A DNA stretch of 64,000 bases from Chaetoderma sp. LZ-2023a (Eukaryota > Mollusca > Caudofoveata > Chaetodermatida > Chaetodermatidae). The notes under the pieces were generated by a model. It was not told the origin of the DNA and ran no database searches. It saw only the letters and a list, made by a program, of their open reading frames with translations. Positions 1 through 11,591 of the stretch are shown one piece after another (within the stretch, counting starts at the first letter, position 1; the number at the start of each line of letters is the position of its first letter). Position numbers and translations under genes: made by a program. The stretch lies in contig CM067359.1 of the NCBI GenBank assembly GCA_034401795.1, positions 143,164,233 to 143,228,232 of the forward strand, read 5' to 3'.

Positions 1-609
1 TCATCTAAATAAATAAAGGGATACAGATCCTTATATTAAATACTACGTCATTAAGTCAAATTAGTTCTCAAATATACAACAATGATATTTTAACTCTACT
101 TTTGCTATTGTCTAACAGTCTTTGACAACGTCCAATAGCAGACTAAGAGAAGACTATTTTTGAAAATTTATCACAGGAGTGACTGGCTCTTTAACTAATC
201 CAGACATTCCAGTGGTAAATTATTAAAGATAGCCTTCTCTTGGTCTGCAAATGAACATTTTCTTGGATCAAAGGAGTGCTAATTGCTCAGTGCTATATCC
301 CTCATCCATATATGATATCTATGTGCTATTTTACCAGTTTACCCATAGTATGTGTGTGTGAGTGTCAGTGCTATATATGTGATATTTTACTAGTTTAATT
401 GTAAAATGTACTTATTCATTGTTTTCTCATGTTTAACTGTGATATGATGTACACAACAGAACCAATTAAAAGTCTCAAAAGTTAAAAATAATTAGTTTTT
501 ATTTTCCCCAAATGTCCACTATTAAAATGTCTTTAAATGGCTATGGAAATTTTTTAATTTGGTCTGGAAAAAGTATGGAAACGGTATGGAAAAATATTCT
601 CCCCAAGGT
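1..609. other. Non-coding flank left of DIRS copy D
   Basis: I see no gene here. It holds one diverged palindromic MITE core (listed separately) and, at about 535-600, a stretch of reiterated 'tatggaaa' words of the same loose type that recurs at 21,265-21,350, 27,030-27,320 and 57,700-57,990. The sequence becomes abruptly GC-richer near 610, which I take as the truncated left edge of DIRS copy D. Confidence 0.6.
131..267. repeat. Palindromic MITE core (copy 1)
   Basis: The left arm reads 'gcagactaagagaagactat' and the right arm reads 'agccttctcttggtctgcaa', giving an imperfect foldback of about 130 bp with 'tgactggctc' near the middle. It belongs to the family whose best-preserved member is at 61,664-61,899. 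This copy is diverged and lacks clear outer ends. Confidence 0.7.
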
Positions 610-635
610 GTGGGAACCCTGCCTATGGTACCTTT

Positions 636-1985
636 CCTGGCCAGTCCGGGTTAGCATTCTTCGCTGACCTGGAGTCTAATCTTTCTGGCCAGGAAGAAGA
701 GGATTATCTGCTGGGTTCTCCTGGCGCCGTGGCCATGGTCATTGACATACGTGCACCCCTCACGGGGAGCACGGGCGACATTGTCAATGGAACTACTCAC
801 ACAGGAGTAGCGTTGACGGTGCAGAAGGTAGCCCGGGCTGGATCTGATGGCTAGTATTACTGCATACCTTGGCTTGCCGATGGTGTAGAAGGTTCTGGCC
901 AGGGCCGTGGTGTGGTGAAATTTTCCCCATGCAATACCACGGCGCCTGCGCCTGGTCAAGCCAGCCAGGTTAGCATGCCTGTTCTTTCAGGCCCGCATGC
1001 TTTCTGTGGCTTGCCAGGAGTATCAGTTCTTCCAGCCACATACACGCCTGCGATTGCTCAGGAGGATGACGAAGGCCCATGCCTTGTCGATCATTCGCAG
1101 GTAGCCACAGAGGTAGACTGGTCTGATGCTTGTCATTGGCTAATAAACGTCAGGCCAGGTCTTGCTGTGGAACAGTCTGCCAGCCAATGGGACCAGCGCC
1201 CGTGGCTGGCAGGTAAGCCGGCTACTGCCGTTATGCCATCTCTGCCGCTGGCGGAACATATTGTAGATATGTTTACACCGGCAGAGACGTCCATCAAGGC
1301 GCATGGACGTCTCGCGATGGCCCTTCACGAGGTGGCGAAACGATGCCGCATCGTACCTGATGAGGATCAGAGGTACGGTGTGGTGCCTAAGCCAAGTGCG
1401 GATGACCGCGCTGTGCTAGGCAAAGATACTTGGCCAGACTCCCTGTCTGACACGGGAGCGCTGTGCTCAAATGTTTTGTATTCGGCAAATACCTCGTTGC
1501 GCGATGCGGAGGAGATTCGAGAGCCTCTATTGCAGCGCTTTCGCACATCTCCCAGCTGTTACAGGGGGGGTAGTAACAGCATCTGCATCGCGCCAGCCTA
1601 GTCCGGTAACAGTCCAGAGAGCCATCCAGGATGGAATTAACCTGGCTCTAGATTGTTTAACCCGGTGTGTGACCAGGAGTGTCCCGGCGCAGGACCTGTA
1701 TAATAGGCTGCTGCGTATGCCTATGACAGGTCCTGGTCTTTTTGGAGGTGAGGGATGTAAGCACCTCCAGGAGACGGTCACCTTGGTCAATAACCAGAGG
1801 GCGTTGCACGATCAATTTGAAGTGCTCCGCAGAGAGCACATTCGCGCAACTCCCGCTGCGTATCATCTCCTGCAGGCTCGAGGTGGCAGGCTGTGGCGCA
1901 CGAGTATCTGGTCGTGGTAATCGTAAGGGTAAGGGATACCACAGTAAGAACCACACCAGTGCTTCTGGACCAGGAGACAGTGGGA
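636..1985 (+). pseudogene. DIRS gag-like remnant (copy D)
   Basis: The frame opening at 912 contains 'EVDWSDACHWL' and later 'RCRIVPDEDQRYGVVPK', which match 'EVDWSDALAWL' and 'RCRIPRGENDRYGVVPS' in the intact gag of copy A. After a frame change near 1,590 the remainder continues to about 1,920 with 'LLRMPMTGPGLFGGEG', against 'LLGTPLTGPSIFGGQA' in A. At least one frameshift and several stops make it non-functional. It precedes the RT remnant of the same element. Gag proteins of DIRS elements are thought to package the RNA. The identification rests on alignment to copy A within this window. Confidence 0.75.
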
Positions 1986-1989
1986 ACGG

Positions 1990-3370
1990 TTGACTCAGGA
2001 CCATTTAGTCTTGCGATGGCTTTTAGTCGGGTATCATCCCGATTGGATAGCAGGCCCGCCATCGCGGCTATCTCTGGTGCCAGTCTGGACTCAAATTCCA
2101 AGTGATCCAGATCAATGGTTGTGTATAGAGGAGGAAATAAATTCTCTCATACTAAAAGGAGCAATTCAACCGGTACAAAAGTGCTCAGGCTTCTGTTCAA
2201 CCGTATTCCTAGTGACAAAGAGCACTGGAGGGTGGAGACCAATTCTCAACCTCAAGCCATTGAACAAGTTCATAGACACACCCAGTTTCAAAATGGAGAC
2301 AGTGAAAACAGTGTTGGCAGGGATGGAGAAGGGAGTGTGGACAACATCAATAGACCTGAAGGATGCTTATTTCCACATTCCAATAGCGAGGAGTTTTCGT
2401 CGGTTCCTGAGGTTCGCATTCCAGGGCAGACAGTGGGAATTCAGGGTTTTACCCTTTGGAATTTCAACGGCTCCTCTGTCTTCACCAGGGTGGTTCTTAC
2501 TATAACAGAATACCTCCGCAGGAGAAGCATAGCAGTCCACACGTACATAGACGACTGGCTGTTAAAAGCACACAATCAGGAAAGTTTATCAGCACATCTG
2601 TAGATAGTTTTGAAAACTCTCACAGACAGGCTGGAAAATCAACTTTCAAAAATCGGAGCTGACTCCATCCCAGAAGTTTGTTTACCTGGGAATGTTCTTC
2701 GATCTAGAGATAGGATATCTTTATCCTACTCAGGAGAGGGTACAAGTACTCATCTCATTAACACAGTCAGTGTGCAACAGTCATCATGTCCTGGCACAGG
2801 TTTACTTGAGAATGCTGGGGTTGATGGTTTCTCTTGAACCAGTCATTCCTCAGGCGGCCTTACGCAGGCGGCCTATCCAGTTATTTCTCACGACTCAATG
2901 GACCCAGAGTACAGGATCACTGGACTCGAACGTGCCAGTGTTGGAACCTCTTTTTCACCACCTTCAGTGGTGGATGAAGACAGAGAATCTCATGGCAGGG
3001 GTAATGCTAACCCCTCCCCACCCTCAGTTAACGATGTATACAGATGCATCGATGGAGGGGTGGGGCGCTTGCCTGGAAGAAGCCACAATATCAGGGCTTT
3101 GGAATCTGGACCAGTCACAAGAACATATCAATCTACTGGAATTGCGAGCAGTAGTCCTGGGCCTGGAACATTTCATAGAGAAAGTTCAGGGCAAGATTGT
3201 TCTAGTTCGATCAGACAACTCAACAGTAGTGACTTACATAAACCGCCATGGCGGAACCAACTCTCCCAGTCTCTGTATGATGACATGGAACCTGCTTTGC
3301 TGGTGCCTGGATCACAGGATTACCGTGAAAGCTGTTCATATTCCGGGAATCAGATGCATCAATCTTATAG
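1990..3370 (+). pseudogene. DIRS reverse transcriptase / RNase H remnant (copy D)
   Basis: Reverse-transcriptase motifs run in order. 'GGWRPILNLKPLN' and 'SIDLKDAYFHIP' lie in one frame up to about 2,480. 'YIDDWLLKA', the YxDD catalytic box, lies in a second frame up to about 2,603. After a return to the first frame come 'YTDASMEGWGACL', 'INLLELRAVVLGLE' and 'VRSDNSTVVTYINRHGG', the RNase H acidic motifs. There are two frameshifts and a stop before the connection domain, and the end is lost within RNase H. It cannot make an active enzyme. Compared with copy A the similarity is clear but diverged, so D is a separate lineage. Confidence 0.85.
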
Positions 3371-5369
3371 CACGTGATACGGTGTTCATCATCATCATAA
3401 TTTTATGAGGCATAAGCCCTTGGCTTGTTATTGCCTCTGGAGTTGTGTTAGTATTGTATTACTAGTGCTTGTACTTTGTGGGGTAGATGGGTTATCCCCG
3501 CATCAGCTGTGGTGTGCCACCTACGCTCATGGTTACACCCTTCTGCGCCTAGAATGTGGGTATATTTCTAGATTTTCTTATTATTATATATCTATTAGTT
3601 GGTTATGTCATGATCATATATTATGTCATTTAGGTGCATATCTAGTTTTGATTTAAACACGCGAAGTTGCCAATAACGGGTAATGAGCTTGGTACTCGTA
3701 TATTAGATACGGGTACAATTCTACAAATTCCTCTCATTCTCTCACGATCTTTCACGATAAACGATCTGCATCTGATTGGTCGGGAATACATGAATATTAG
3801 TTTTTCCGGCAAGATGGCGACACAATCAGCTGTTTTGCAAAATAATGTGTGTTCAAATGTCAATCTATGCATATTTCTTGTACGCCACAAACTAAAAAGT
3901 AGACAGATGACTAGATTAACGATATTGCCAATCGGGAAGTGGGATGCCGATATATTTGACAACTTTCGCATCTCAACTCGCCCTAATTACTGACGGTAAT
4001 TTGAATGAAGAGTACGTTTTCTCGGAAATTGTAAACAAAGACATTAACTAGTAGTCATAGGGGGTGGGGTGGGGGGGGGGGGGTGTGATGGAAGACTGTC
4101 AAAGTTAAAGGAATATAACCAAATCTGGTGATTTACCATATCATGGCCCTATGGTTGTAGAATGTGAGACAACCTAATACATTAGGCTGTGACACTGCTT
4201 GGGTTGGAAGGGGCTGATAGGGGAGGGGCAAAACGTCAACTGAATTTGTTATGTGAGTAGCGGCGACAGCAGAGTGAAATCTACACAATGTAACGTGCAC
4301 AAGATCAAGGTAAGAGATGAATTGCCCATATCTCATTTTTAATGTTACCATAAAGGAAAGCTGATGATTATTTTAGAATTAGTTTGCCTTTGCTTCCCTG
4401 GTAAGTTGGACAGCAACAGCTTTCAGTCAAATCAAAGTACTTGAAATTGGTTTCAAAGTATTCACCAGGTTAGCAGTATCTATGGTTACCATGAAATTTG
4501 GAATTCAGGATTCAAAGTATATAAACTGATCCCAACATGCGCAAATCATCGACAGAGCTTATGTAGAGATGAGCGGGGCATAGCTAAAAGTAGATCCATC
4601 CATTAGAAAATCAAAATTTCTGCTTTGTCCTTCCTTTTGTCAATTCCAGTTTTTACTATGTTTAACCCTTTCGTGACAAGTCCTGAAAACAATGTGGCAT
4701 GGCAAATGATGGTTGTAGCCTAATTTCTCAATCCGAAAGAAAATGACATTTTAGTATGGTGACTGAATTAATTATACCTACCTACCTTGTCTCTTTGAGT
4801 CCATTCATTATCCCCATACCTACCTTGTCTCCTTGAGTCCATTCATTATCTCCATGTTTTGAAAAAATGGGGATATAATTGCCTCCATCCACTTACCTGT
4901 ACGTCCATCATGCTATCTCCTCCCAAACAGTTGGGTCGATTTCAACCAAATTTGGTATGGCTGTTACCCATATGATTGCGCTTTGCAAGACATCATTTAG
5001 ATTTGGCTCCGCCCACTGGAGGTCAGGGGGTGTGGTCCAAAGTACAAATATCCAAAAGAAATGTCATACTTTACTCCCAAACTGTTGTGTGGAATTCAAA
5101 GAAATTTGGTGTGTGGGTTGCCCATGTATTTGTGGATTGCCTGACATTTATTTCTTTGGGTTGGAGAAGGGGTTAAAAGGTCAAGAAATTTATTGTAAGC
5201 AGAGATTGGAGTCTTCCAGATTTATCTAGATTTCTGGATTTTTCATAGACCACTCTCGCACACCAGTTGACACCCTCTCCATGAATTGAAATTAAGCCAA
5301 ATGAGCCACTACATTCAGATAGGACTAGTGATTACTAGATTCTACTTTAGCCCTTCAAATTTTCTTTAC

Positions 5370-5500
5370 ATACCAAGGGAAGACTATTTTTGAAATTTTA
5401 CAACTGAAATGACTGGCTCAATTACTGAGCATTCTAGTGGTAAAATTTCAAACAGTCTTGCTCTGCTAATCAACATTTCTTAAGATCACAGCAGAGGCAT
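5370..5500. repeat. Palindromic MITE core (copy 2)
   Basis: Arms 'ggaagactatttttgaaatt' and 'tggtaaaatttcaaacagtc' surround the 'aatgactggctc' centre. It is a diverged member of the family exemplified at 61,664-61,899, with the outer parts eroded. Confidence 0.65.
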
Positions 5501-7361
5501 TCTTTGGCCACCATGACCATTAAAAGGTTGACAAATGAAATTGTTACCATTGGGCTGGTCATTGTTTTAACCCTGGTCAATTTCTACTAGCCTCTGGCTC
5601 ATGTTAATTTTAACTCCTGCTCTCACAGATCACTTCCCCTGATGACATCCAGATTTTTCACAACAATCCACTCCAGTCTCTGTGTAATGCAACTAATTCA
5701 AACAAATTTGGTATGTGATTATGGAGTGCAGAGGATACGCCCCCAGGGATGGGTAAAGAGGTCAAAGTGGTGAACATCGGGATTTGCTATAATGCGTCAT
5801 CGACCAAGCAATCTAGTTATCACTTACTTACCAGCATTGTCGAAGACTTGATGCTTGATAAATAACATTATGAACAGGAGTAATCAGAGATTGTAAACCA
5901 CTGCCGAGATCACCCTACCGTTTTTGTCATATCCAAATTTGTTAAATCTTTATGTATGATCACACAGATCACAGCCAAAGTCTGGAAACCCTTGTTTAGG
6001 TTATGTTGGTTTGTTGTGTTAAAATTTTAAACGAATCGGATCAGTAGTTTTTTAGATGCAATACCGGACGCATGCACACACATAATACCTTCTTTCCCCT
6101 TAGGGCAAAGGTAATAAGCCAGGAATGAATAGCAATAAAGATCAAAAGTACCTGCAATCTAAAGAAACAATCTGTTGAGTAAATTTTGACAAATTTAATT
6201 GGAATCTATTGTTGTCCAAAACAGCACCAGTTTCCAATCAAATTGGACTCAATATATTCAACAAATCTACTATACATAGCCCAGTCTGATTACCTAAGAT
6301 GAGATTCTCTCTCTCTCCCTCTCATTTCGAGTAAACTTTTTAATATTTACACAAATAATACAGTATTCAACCCTTTAACACGCAAGCTTTACCACTGAAA
6401 CATGCTGTCACCTAATGCAGCAACATCTTCCAGTCCCATCGATCTCAAAATATTCAACAATTTAATCACCAGTCCTACTAAGTAATATGACACTCTTACA
6501 TAGAAGACACTGTATTTGACATATCCTTTGGTACCCACATATTGCGCATGCTTGGATTATCGCCTCCTATCAAATAGTCTGAGCAAAAATTGTAATTGTT
6601 GAATAAATATAAGAAACTAGTATGGCTTCTTATTCACCTGTATGAAACTTGCCGTTTTAATTGTCAGTCTGCTTAAAATACAGCATAAAAGGGAAGCTAC
6701 CGAATCCAATGGTGTACCCACTTTTTGCGCATGGGCAAAAGGTATGTGTTGTGCAACATATGCTACCACATCTTTAAATATGTTTCACATAAATACATTG
6801 TTGCTGAAGATTAACCAATGGTAACATATGTATCATATTTTAAAGATCAGTTTGACAAATGGTGACCCTGACTGCGTAAAAACGTTTGTGCTATTCATTA
6901 AGGAGTAGAAAATGTCATCTGGTGTTATTTAATCACCAAATATAGGTACACGCCTTCATATTTTATGTTTATAAGAACAATTTTTGCGATAGATATAACA
7001 ATTCTGAATTAATATTCCAGTGTCAGAAATCAACAGCACTGCTTTAAACCTATATTGACAAGTAGTTTCACAATTTCAAGCGGAGAAAGTCTTGTATGAG
7101 CAAAATGAATAACCGTAGATTGGCATGTGACTCAATATGTGTGCGTGCCAATCGTGAGGGACTCTCACAAGAGTTTGAATGCGTATGCACAAAGAGAGGG
7201 GATGCGCAAATACAGGGAACACAATGATACATGTAGTTTACAATGGCAGCTTATACAATAAGTGATTCGAAATAAAATGATACAGTAGATTTACATCAAG
7301 CGCATCAGATTTAACCCTTACCACTCTGATGTCAATATTCTATCTTTTAATATTCCAATAG

Positions 7362-7790
7362 CCTGGAAAACTGGTACTGTTCTACTTCTACTAATAGAAA
7401 CTGGTGTACATTTTTTAACAACTGGTTTGGTAGATGATGTTGCTATTTGCGACAGCAACATCTTCCACCAAATCTGTTGAGACAAGAACACCAGTTCTTT
7501 TAATTTAATTTGAAAATTTAAAATTTTGACATAGAATGGTAGGGGTTAATAAAATAATGCAGAAGATAGAATTACAGAATCATCATTTTCATGAAATCTC
7601 AACCAGATCACTGTCCTATAATAGCCTGGAAAACTGGTACTGTTCTACTAATAGAAACTGGTGTACATTTTTCAACAATTTTGGTTTGGTAGATGATGTA
7701 GCTATCTACGACAGCAACATCTTCCACCAAATCTGTTGAGAAAAGAACACCAGTTCTTTTAATTTAATTTAATTGGAAAATTTAAACCAG
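7362..7790. repeat. Direct duplication of a ~165-bp block
   Basis: The block beginning 'agcctggaaaactggtactg' near 7,362 recurs near 7,623 with few differences. Each copy contains 'gatgatgt(t/a)gctat..gacagcaacatcttcca', which folds on itself, and ends in 'aacaccagttcttttaattt'. The two copies are about 261 bp apart. No coding function is seen. Confidence 0.8.
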
Positions 7791-8391
7791 ATCACTGTCC
7801 TATTCGCCATATTATCCTGAAGAAAAAAAGAAGAGAAACATTTGTAAGATGAAAGAGCAATAGAAAACGGAAATATAACTGGAACAGTCAATAAAGGTGA
7901 TTTCAAAGGGCAATAACAAGCCAATATGTCTCATGACTGTCCTTACTTTAATAATGCATGTTATGGGCCGTATTGACCCAGTAGCGGCCCCGTAACATAC
8001 GTTAACAGGATAGATGATTGAGGAACAGAAATTATACCGTAGAAGCACGCCAATATCTCCCAGTGTAGATATTCAGCTGTATGTAATATTTTATCGAACG
8101 CAATTATAAATTAGGTTAGACATTCTCACTAAGCGATTCCGGCCATCAGGGAATCGAGTACTCGGTTAAATAAAGGAATCGACACGCTATCGTTGACGAT
8201 TTTACGCTAGGAATTTCATTCACAGAAAACTATTTATATTTTCCCGTAGAAATTTGTAAACAAACTGAATTGACCAATCAACAGTGGATTTATAAAATTC
8301 AATCATCTAACGTGATGTAACGCTAAGTTTGATTGGATAAAACGCCCGTAATATTTGCATATTTAGCGATTGAAAACTGGTGCTCTTAAAG

Positions 8392-8489
8392 CCGTCCAGA
8401 CGGTGCGTAGTACACCACGTCCAATTATTGAAAACCGTCCAGACGGCTCGTAGGTTTATTTGTACGCTTTTTGCGCGCCGTCTAGACGG
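8392..8489. repeat. Three CCGTCYAGACGG palindromes at exact 43-bp spacing
   Basis: CCGTC(C/T)AGACGG occurs at 8,392-8,403, 8,435-8,446 and 8,478-8,489. The third is a perfect 12-bp palindrome and the others differ at one central base. The starts are exactly 43 bp apart. The intervening sequence is only partly similar. Confidence 0.85.
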
Positions 8490-8739
8490 CTCATAGGTTC
8501 CTTAGGGTTAAATAAACTAAATAAATAACTGATTTGTTTGTATTGACTCATGATTAGTTTTAGATGAATAAAGATTGTTCACTTGGTCGCTATTTGTCAT
8601 TGTTGTAATCACACACGCTTATCCCGCGTTCCCCATTCTCTGAATAGCTATGTGCTAACGGTTTTCCCAAAAAAGTTCTAAAACTGATACCACAGAAATT
8701 AAACACATTTTCTCCCGTAAAAATTCTCACCGCCTGTGT

Positions 8740-8905
8740 TTAATGTATACCTCAAAACTTCACCGGGGAAGTGAAATTATTTGATTTGAGCACCTAAATA
8801 TTGCGTATCCTTTAATAAAGGTCGTTTATTACATCAAAATTAATCCACAATTTGATATAAAATGGCGTCATGAAAAAAATACAAATCACGTGATTCGCCT
8901 CCAAT
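8740..8905. repeat. Interspersed repeat shared with 45,115-45,280
   Basis: 'cctaaatattgcgtat' followed by 'tttaataa', 'catcaaaatt', 'gatataaaatgg' and 'aaatcacgtgat' occurs here and, with the same order and spacing, in intron 4 of the transporter gene near 45,180-45,275. Neither copy is coding. It ends just upstream of the left break of DIRS copy A. Confidence 0.6.
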
Positions 8906-9423
8906 TGAAGAGTTTATTTTAGAGCGAGTCGCTCGGATGTTTATGTGAAGAAAAATTTTTTCATTAATTCGCGCATCTTATTCTGGGTGCTGCGTACTAA
9001 AAATGGTACCGGAAACTTTAGAATGATCAAGTTTACGTGCGATCACGATCGGTTTGCAATGATCGGTGGTTTCAAAATTCTTGAGTACCGTGTGAGACAG
9101 CAGGTTGTTATACATTTTGTTGTTTTCTTCACATATCGTGCTGCTTTCGTTAGGAGTATAATTTATATTGATTAGTAAATATACCCTGAATGCTATGCGA
9201 TATGATTCCTGGAGCCGTTACACATCCTGGAGGATCTATTATGGGTGTGTTGTGCCCGCCGCGTACATGTCGTCATAATCAATGCGATCGTTGTTGTAAC
9301 GTGGCGGGGTGGGGTGCGGGGAGGTTACGGTTAATTTATGAGTCAAAATATTTGAAAATTAATTGTCTGCCTTCCATCCGGGTCTCGTTCCGCTTGTTTA
9401 TTGTAGGTTTGTGCTTATTTTAT

Positions 9424-9426
9424 AGG
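9424..9426 (+). promoter_or_regulatory. Candidate 3' splice site before gag of copy A
   Basis: The sequence 'gtgcttattttatag|g' precedes the gag frame. The frame is closed at 9,423-9,425 by this very TAG and is open from 9,426 onward. Copy B keeps the same acceptor-like 'gtgcttatttatag|g' at about 50,645. A spliced 5' leader exon would supply the start codon and include the upstream Cys-x2-Cys-His motif. This is inferred from sequence alone. Confidence 0.4.
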
Positions 9427-9476
9427 CCAAGCCAGCCCCGCCATCATGTGACGACTGCCATAAGTTTGTCCGTGTA

Positions 9477-11534
9477 ATGTTCAAGGACCATGTCTGTTTT
9501 AGGTGTGCCCTGTGTAATATAGATCATAGGTGTAATGTTTGTGCAGTGTGGTCCGTCGAAACGATGGTTAAGTTCCTTGCCCAGAAGGACTTGGCTGGGT
9601 CTGACGCGGGGTCAGGCGGTCCGAGAGGAAATCGTGGAGCGCCCGGTTCGGCCGGTGGGGGTGCTCCACGTCCCCAGCTGGAGGTGGCGGAGATGGCACC
9701 GCCGGCGTGGTTTGGTCCGGCTATGCAGGGTTTTCTGCATAGCGTTCTGCCCACGCTGGTGTCGTCCCTGCTACCAAAGGTTGGGGGGCAGTTTCTCCCC
9801 ATGCCTGGTACGGATCCTGTCCTCGGACAGGATTCTGGACTGGTTACCGAGGGGGCCGTCTCGTACGGCCCCCTGGCGGTCCCGTCTGGCTTCGGCCAGA
9901 CGGGTTCTGTCTCTCTGCGGCCACCTCCGGGTGGTCCAGTAGCGGTGGCCGGTCCGTCAGGTGTGGGAGCCGTCCGCCAGGACGGCTCCACGGTTGACTC
10001 GTCTAGTGACGGCTCTTCGGAGTCTGAAGACGAGGAGGAGAGGTTGCTGCGGCCCGTGAAGCCGCAGGTGGAGAATATGGAGGTTGATTCCGTCCTGGAC
10101 GGAACCGGCCTCCATTTGTCTGGTTTGGCGCAAGCCAGGTCAGCGGCTCCACCTGCGGCTGAGGCCAATCCGTTACCTTGCACCGGTTCCGCGCGGCTTG
10201 GTTTGTCACCAGCCGTCAGGGGAACGGGTGTGCCGGGCCAGGCGTGGTACTCACCTATCTCGCCTGGTCCGGCAGCCGGACGTGGGGTGCCGTTGGCGCC
10301 CGTGTCCGGCTATGGTTCCGCGATTGTTACGGGTCCGTACGGTTTTCCGTGCGGACCTACCCCATGGACCGGAGTGTTTCATGGGGTGGCGGCGGAACCG
10401 TGTGGTAGCGGAGTGCCTGGCATGTCAGCCGTGGCTCCTTGCCGGGAGGCCGTGGCTGGCAGACCCGTGAGCACGTCAACGGGTGACGTGTTTGCGGGGG
10501 TATCTTCTTCGGAGGTAGATTGGTCTGATGCTCTGGCGTGGCTAGCCAGAGTGGACCCGTCTGTGGTTTCGGCCACGGCCGATGAAGATGCGCCCCGTGC
10601 GTCGATTAGGACGGGGATTTTGCCCGCGGCCCGGATCCAGTCAGTGGGACTGGATCCACGGTTCATTGATTTGTTGGATGCTATTTATAGCAAACAACTA
10701 ATGACGAAGGGTCAGCTCCCTGCGGCCTCCAGGGAGGTGCGGGCAAGATGTCGTATTCCGCGGGGTGAAAACGACAGGTATGGTGTAGTCCCGTCGGTCA
10801 CGGAGGATGACCGATGGGTACTGGGCGTCCAGAGTGCCGGGTCGGGTGGTCCCGGTCCGGCACTAGTGGATAAGTCCCAGGTACACCAGGAAGAAGTCCT
10901 GGCCCTATGCGATGAGGGTGTGAGGGCAGCGATGAGCGCTGTCAATCACTCTTATCGTCTACTTCAGTCGGTGTGGGCTGAAGCGGGGGCAGGCCACCCT
11001 GTGCCACCTGTGGCGCTATCGTGTGTTAATGACGGCTTGGTGCTGTCAATGGACGCATTGGCAAGGGTGCAAGCGCGAGTGACGAAGTCCAGGAGGCAAA
11101 TGGTCATTGACCATATGCGTCCGGCTACGGCAGTCAGGGAACGTCTTCTTGGGACGCCCCTGACAGGGCCTAGCATCTTTGGTGGCCAAGCGCGGGCCAT
11201 CTTAGAGGACACCGCCAGTATTGCGCAGAATCGGTTAGCGGTAAATCTACAGCTAGAGCTAGTGCGGCAAGCGCACGCACTAGGGGCTGTGGGCAAACCG
11301 CTAACGGGACAGCCTTCAAAGAAACAGAAGAAGCATAAGAGCAAGGCGAAAGCCAGGCCTGTTGCGACTTCTGTTTCGGCTGGGTTCTCGGAGCCGCCGC
11401 CGGCGAAGAAACCCAGGAAGGTTGTAGAGGCGCCTACCCTCCCCAATGTTGCTCCTGACCGCCCTAGAGGTGGGAAGGGGAAGGGTAAGGGTAAGGCCTC
11501 AAAGGGCGGACAGAAGGGGCCGAAGCGTACCTGA
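9477..11534 (+). CDS. DIRS Gag-like protein (copy A)
   Basis: This is a 685-codon frame from ATG to TGA, the structural protein expected first in a DIRS element. The frame is open 5' to 9,426, and that extension adds 'CDDCHKFVRVMF'. The N-terminus of the extended product thus has a Cys-rich zinc-binding-like pattern, Cys-x2-Cys-His followed by 'CFRCALCN' and 'CNVC'. The middle is rich in Gly, Pro and Ser with an acidic patch ('ESEDEEERLL' near residue 180). Residues ~340-600 hold the block conserved in copies B and D ('EVDWSDALAWL', 'RCRIPRGENDRYGVVP', 'LTGPSIFGGQA'). The C-terminus is strongly basic ('KKQKKHKSKAKAR', 'GGKGKGKGKASKGG') and likely binds nucleic acid. The stop is a TGA in the same frame as the downstream RT. 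No enzymatic motif is visible. The function is inferred from position and composition. Confidence 0.8.
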   Translation: MFKDHVCFRCALCNIDHRCNVCAVWSVETMVKFLAQKDLAGSDAGSGGPRGNRGAPGSAGGGAPRPQLEVAEMAPPAWFGPAMQGFLHSVLPTLVSSLLPKVGGQFLPMPGTDPVLGQDSGLVTEGAVSYGPLAVPSGFGQTGSVSLRPPPGGPVAVAGPSGVGAVRQDGSTVDSSSDGSSESEDEEERLLRPVKPQVENMEVDSVLDGTGLHLSGLAQARSAAPPAAEANPLPCTGSARLGLSPAVRGTGVPGQAWYSPISPGPAAGRGVPLAPVSGYGSAIVTGPYGFPCGPTPWTGVFHGVAAEPCGSGVPGMSAVAPCREAVAGRPVSTSTGDVFAGVSSSEVDWSDALAWLARVDPSVVSATADEDAPRASIRTGILPAARIQSVGLDPRFIDLLDAIYSKQLMTKGQLPAASREVRARCRIPRGENDRYGVVPSVTEDDRWVLGVQSAGSGGPGPALVDKSQVHQEEVLALCDEGVRAAMSAVNHSYRLLQSVWAEAGAGHPVPPVALSCVNDGLVLSMDALARVQARVTKSRRQMVIDHMRPATAVRERLLGTPLTGPSIFGGQARAILEDTASIAQNRLAVNLQLELVRQAHALGAVGKPLTGQPSKKQKKHKSKAKARPVATSVSAGFSEPPPAKKPRKVVEAPTLPNVAPDRPRGGKGKGKGKASKGGQKGPKRT

Positions 11535-11591
11535 GGGTACGCAAGCTCCCTTCATATCCGCCTGGACCGCACCTGTGCGACAGGAACAGCG

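Larger units (their letters stand above)
610..3370 (+). mobile_element. DIRS-like retrotransposon copy D, truncated at both ends
   Basis: This GC-rich block carries a gag-like remnant followed by reverse transcriptase and RNase H. Both are clearly related to, but well diverged from, DIRS copy A at 8,931-15,440. The tyrosine recombinase, the terminal inverted repeats and the internal complementary region are all absent. The right edge falls inside the RNase H region, just after the 'VKAVHIPG' motif, where copy A continues with 'RLNILADALSR'. D therefore looks like a fragment of a different subfamily and not a recent insertion. Its frames are broken in at least three places. Confidence 0.85.
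3371..8930. other. Intergenic repeat-rich DNA, no gene recognised
   Basis: I find no convincing gene in this 5.5-kb stretch. It holds a poly-G run near 4,066-4,084, repeats with 'cctaccttgtctc..ttgagtccattcatta' at 4,780-4,850, and a dispersed element beginning 'ggggatataattgcctccat' near 4,868 that resembles other GTCC-rich repeats of the window. It also holds MITE-like palindromes near 5,370-5,500 and 6,185-6,275, a duplicated block at 7,362-7,790, and three 43-bp-spaced palindromes at 8,392-8,489. Open frames here are at most 116 codons and have no recognisable domains. Confidence 0.6.

Noticed and set aside
9524-10183. 219-codon minus-strand frame under gag of copy A
   Set aside because: It is an antisense shadow of the GC-rich gag gene, with no domain and no equivalent kept open in copy B.
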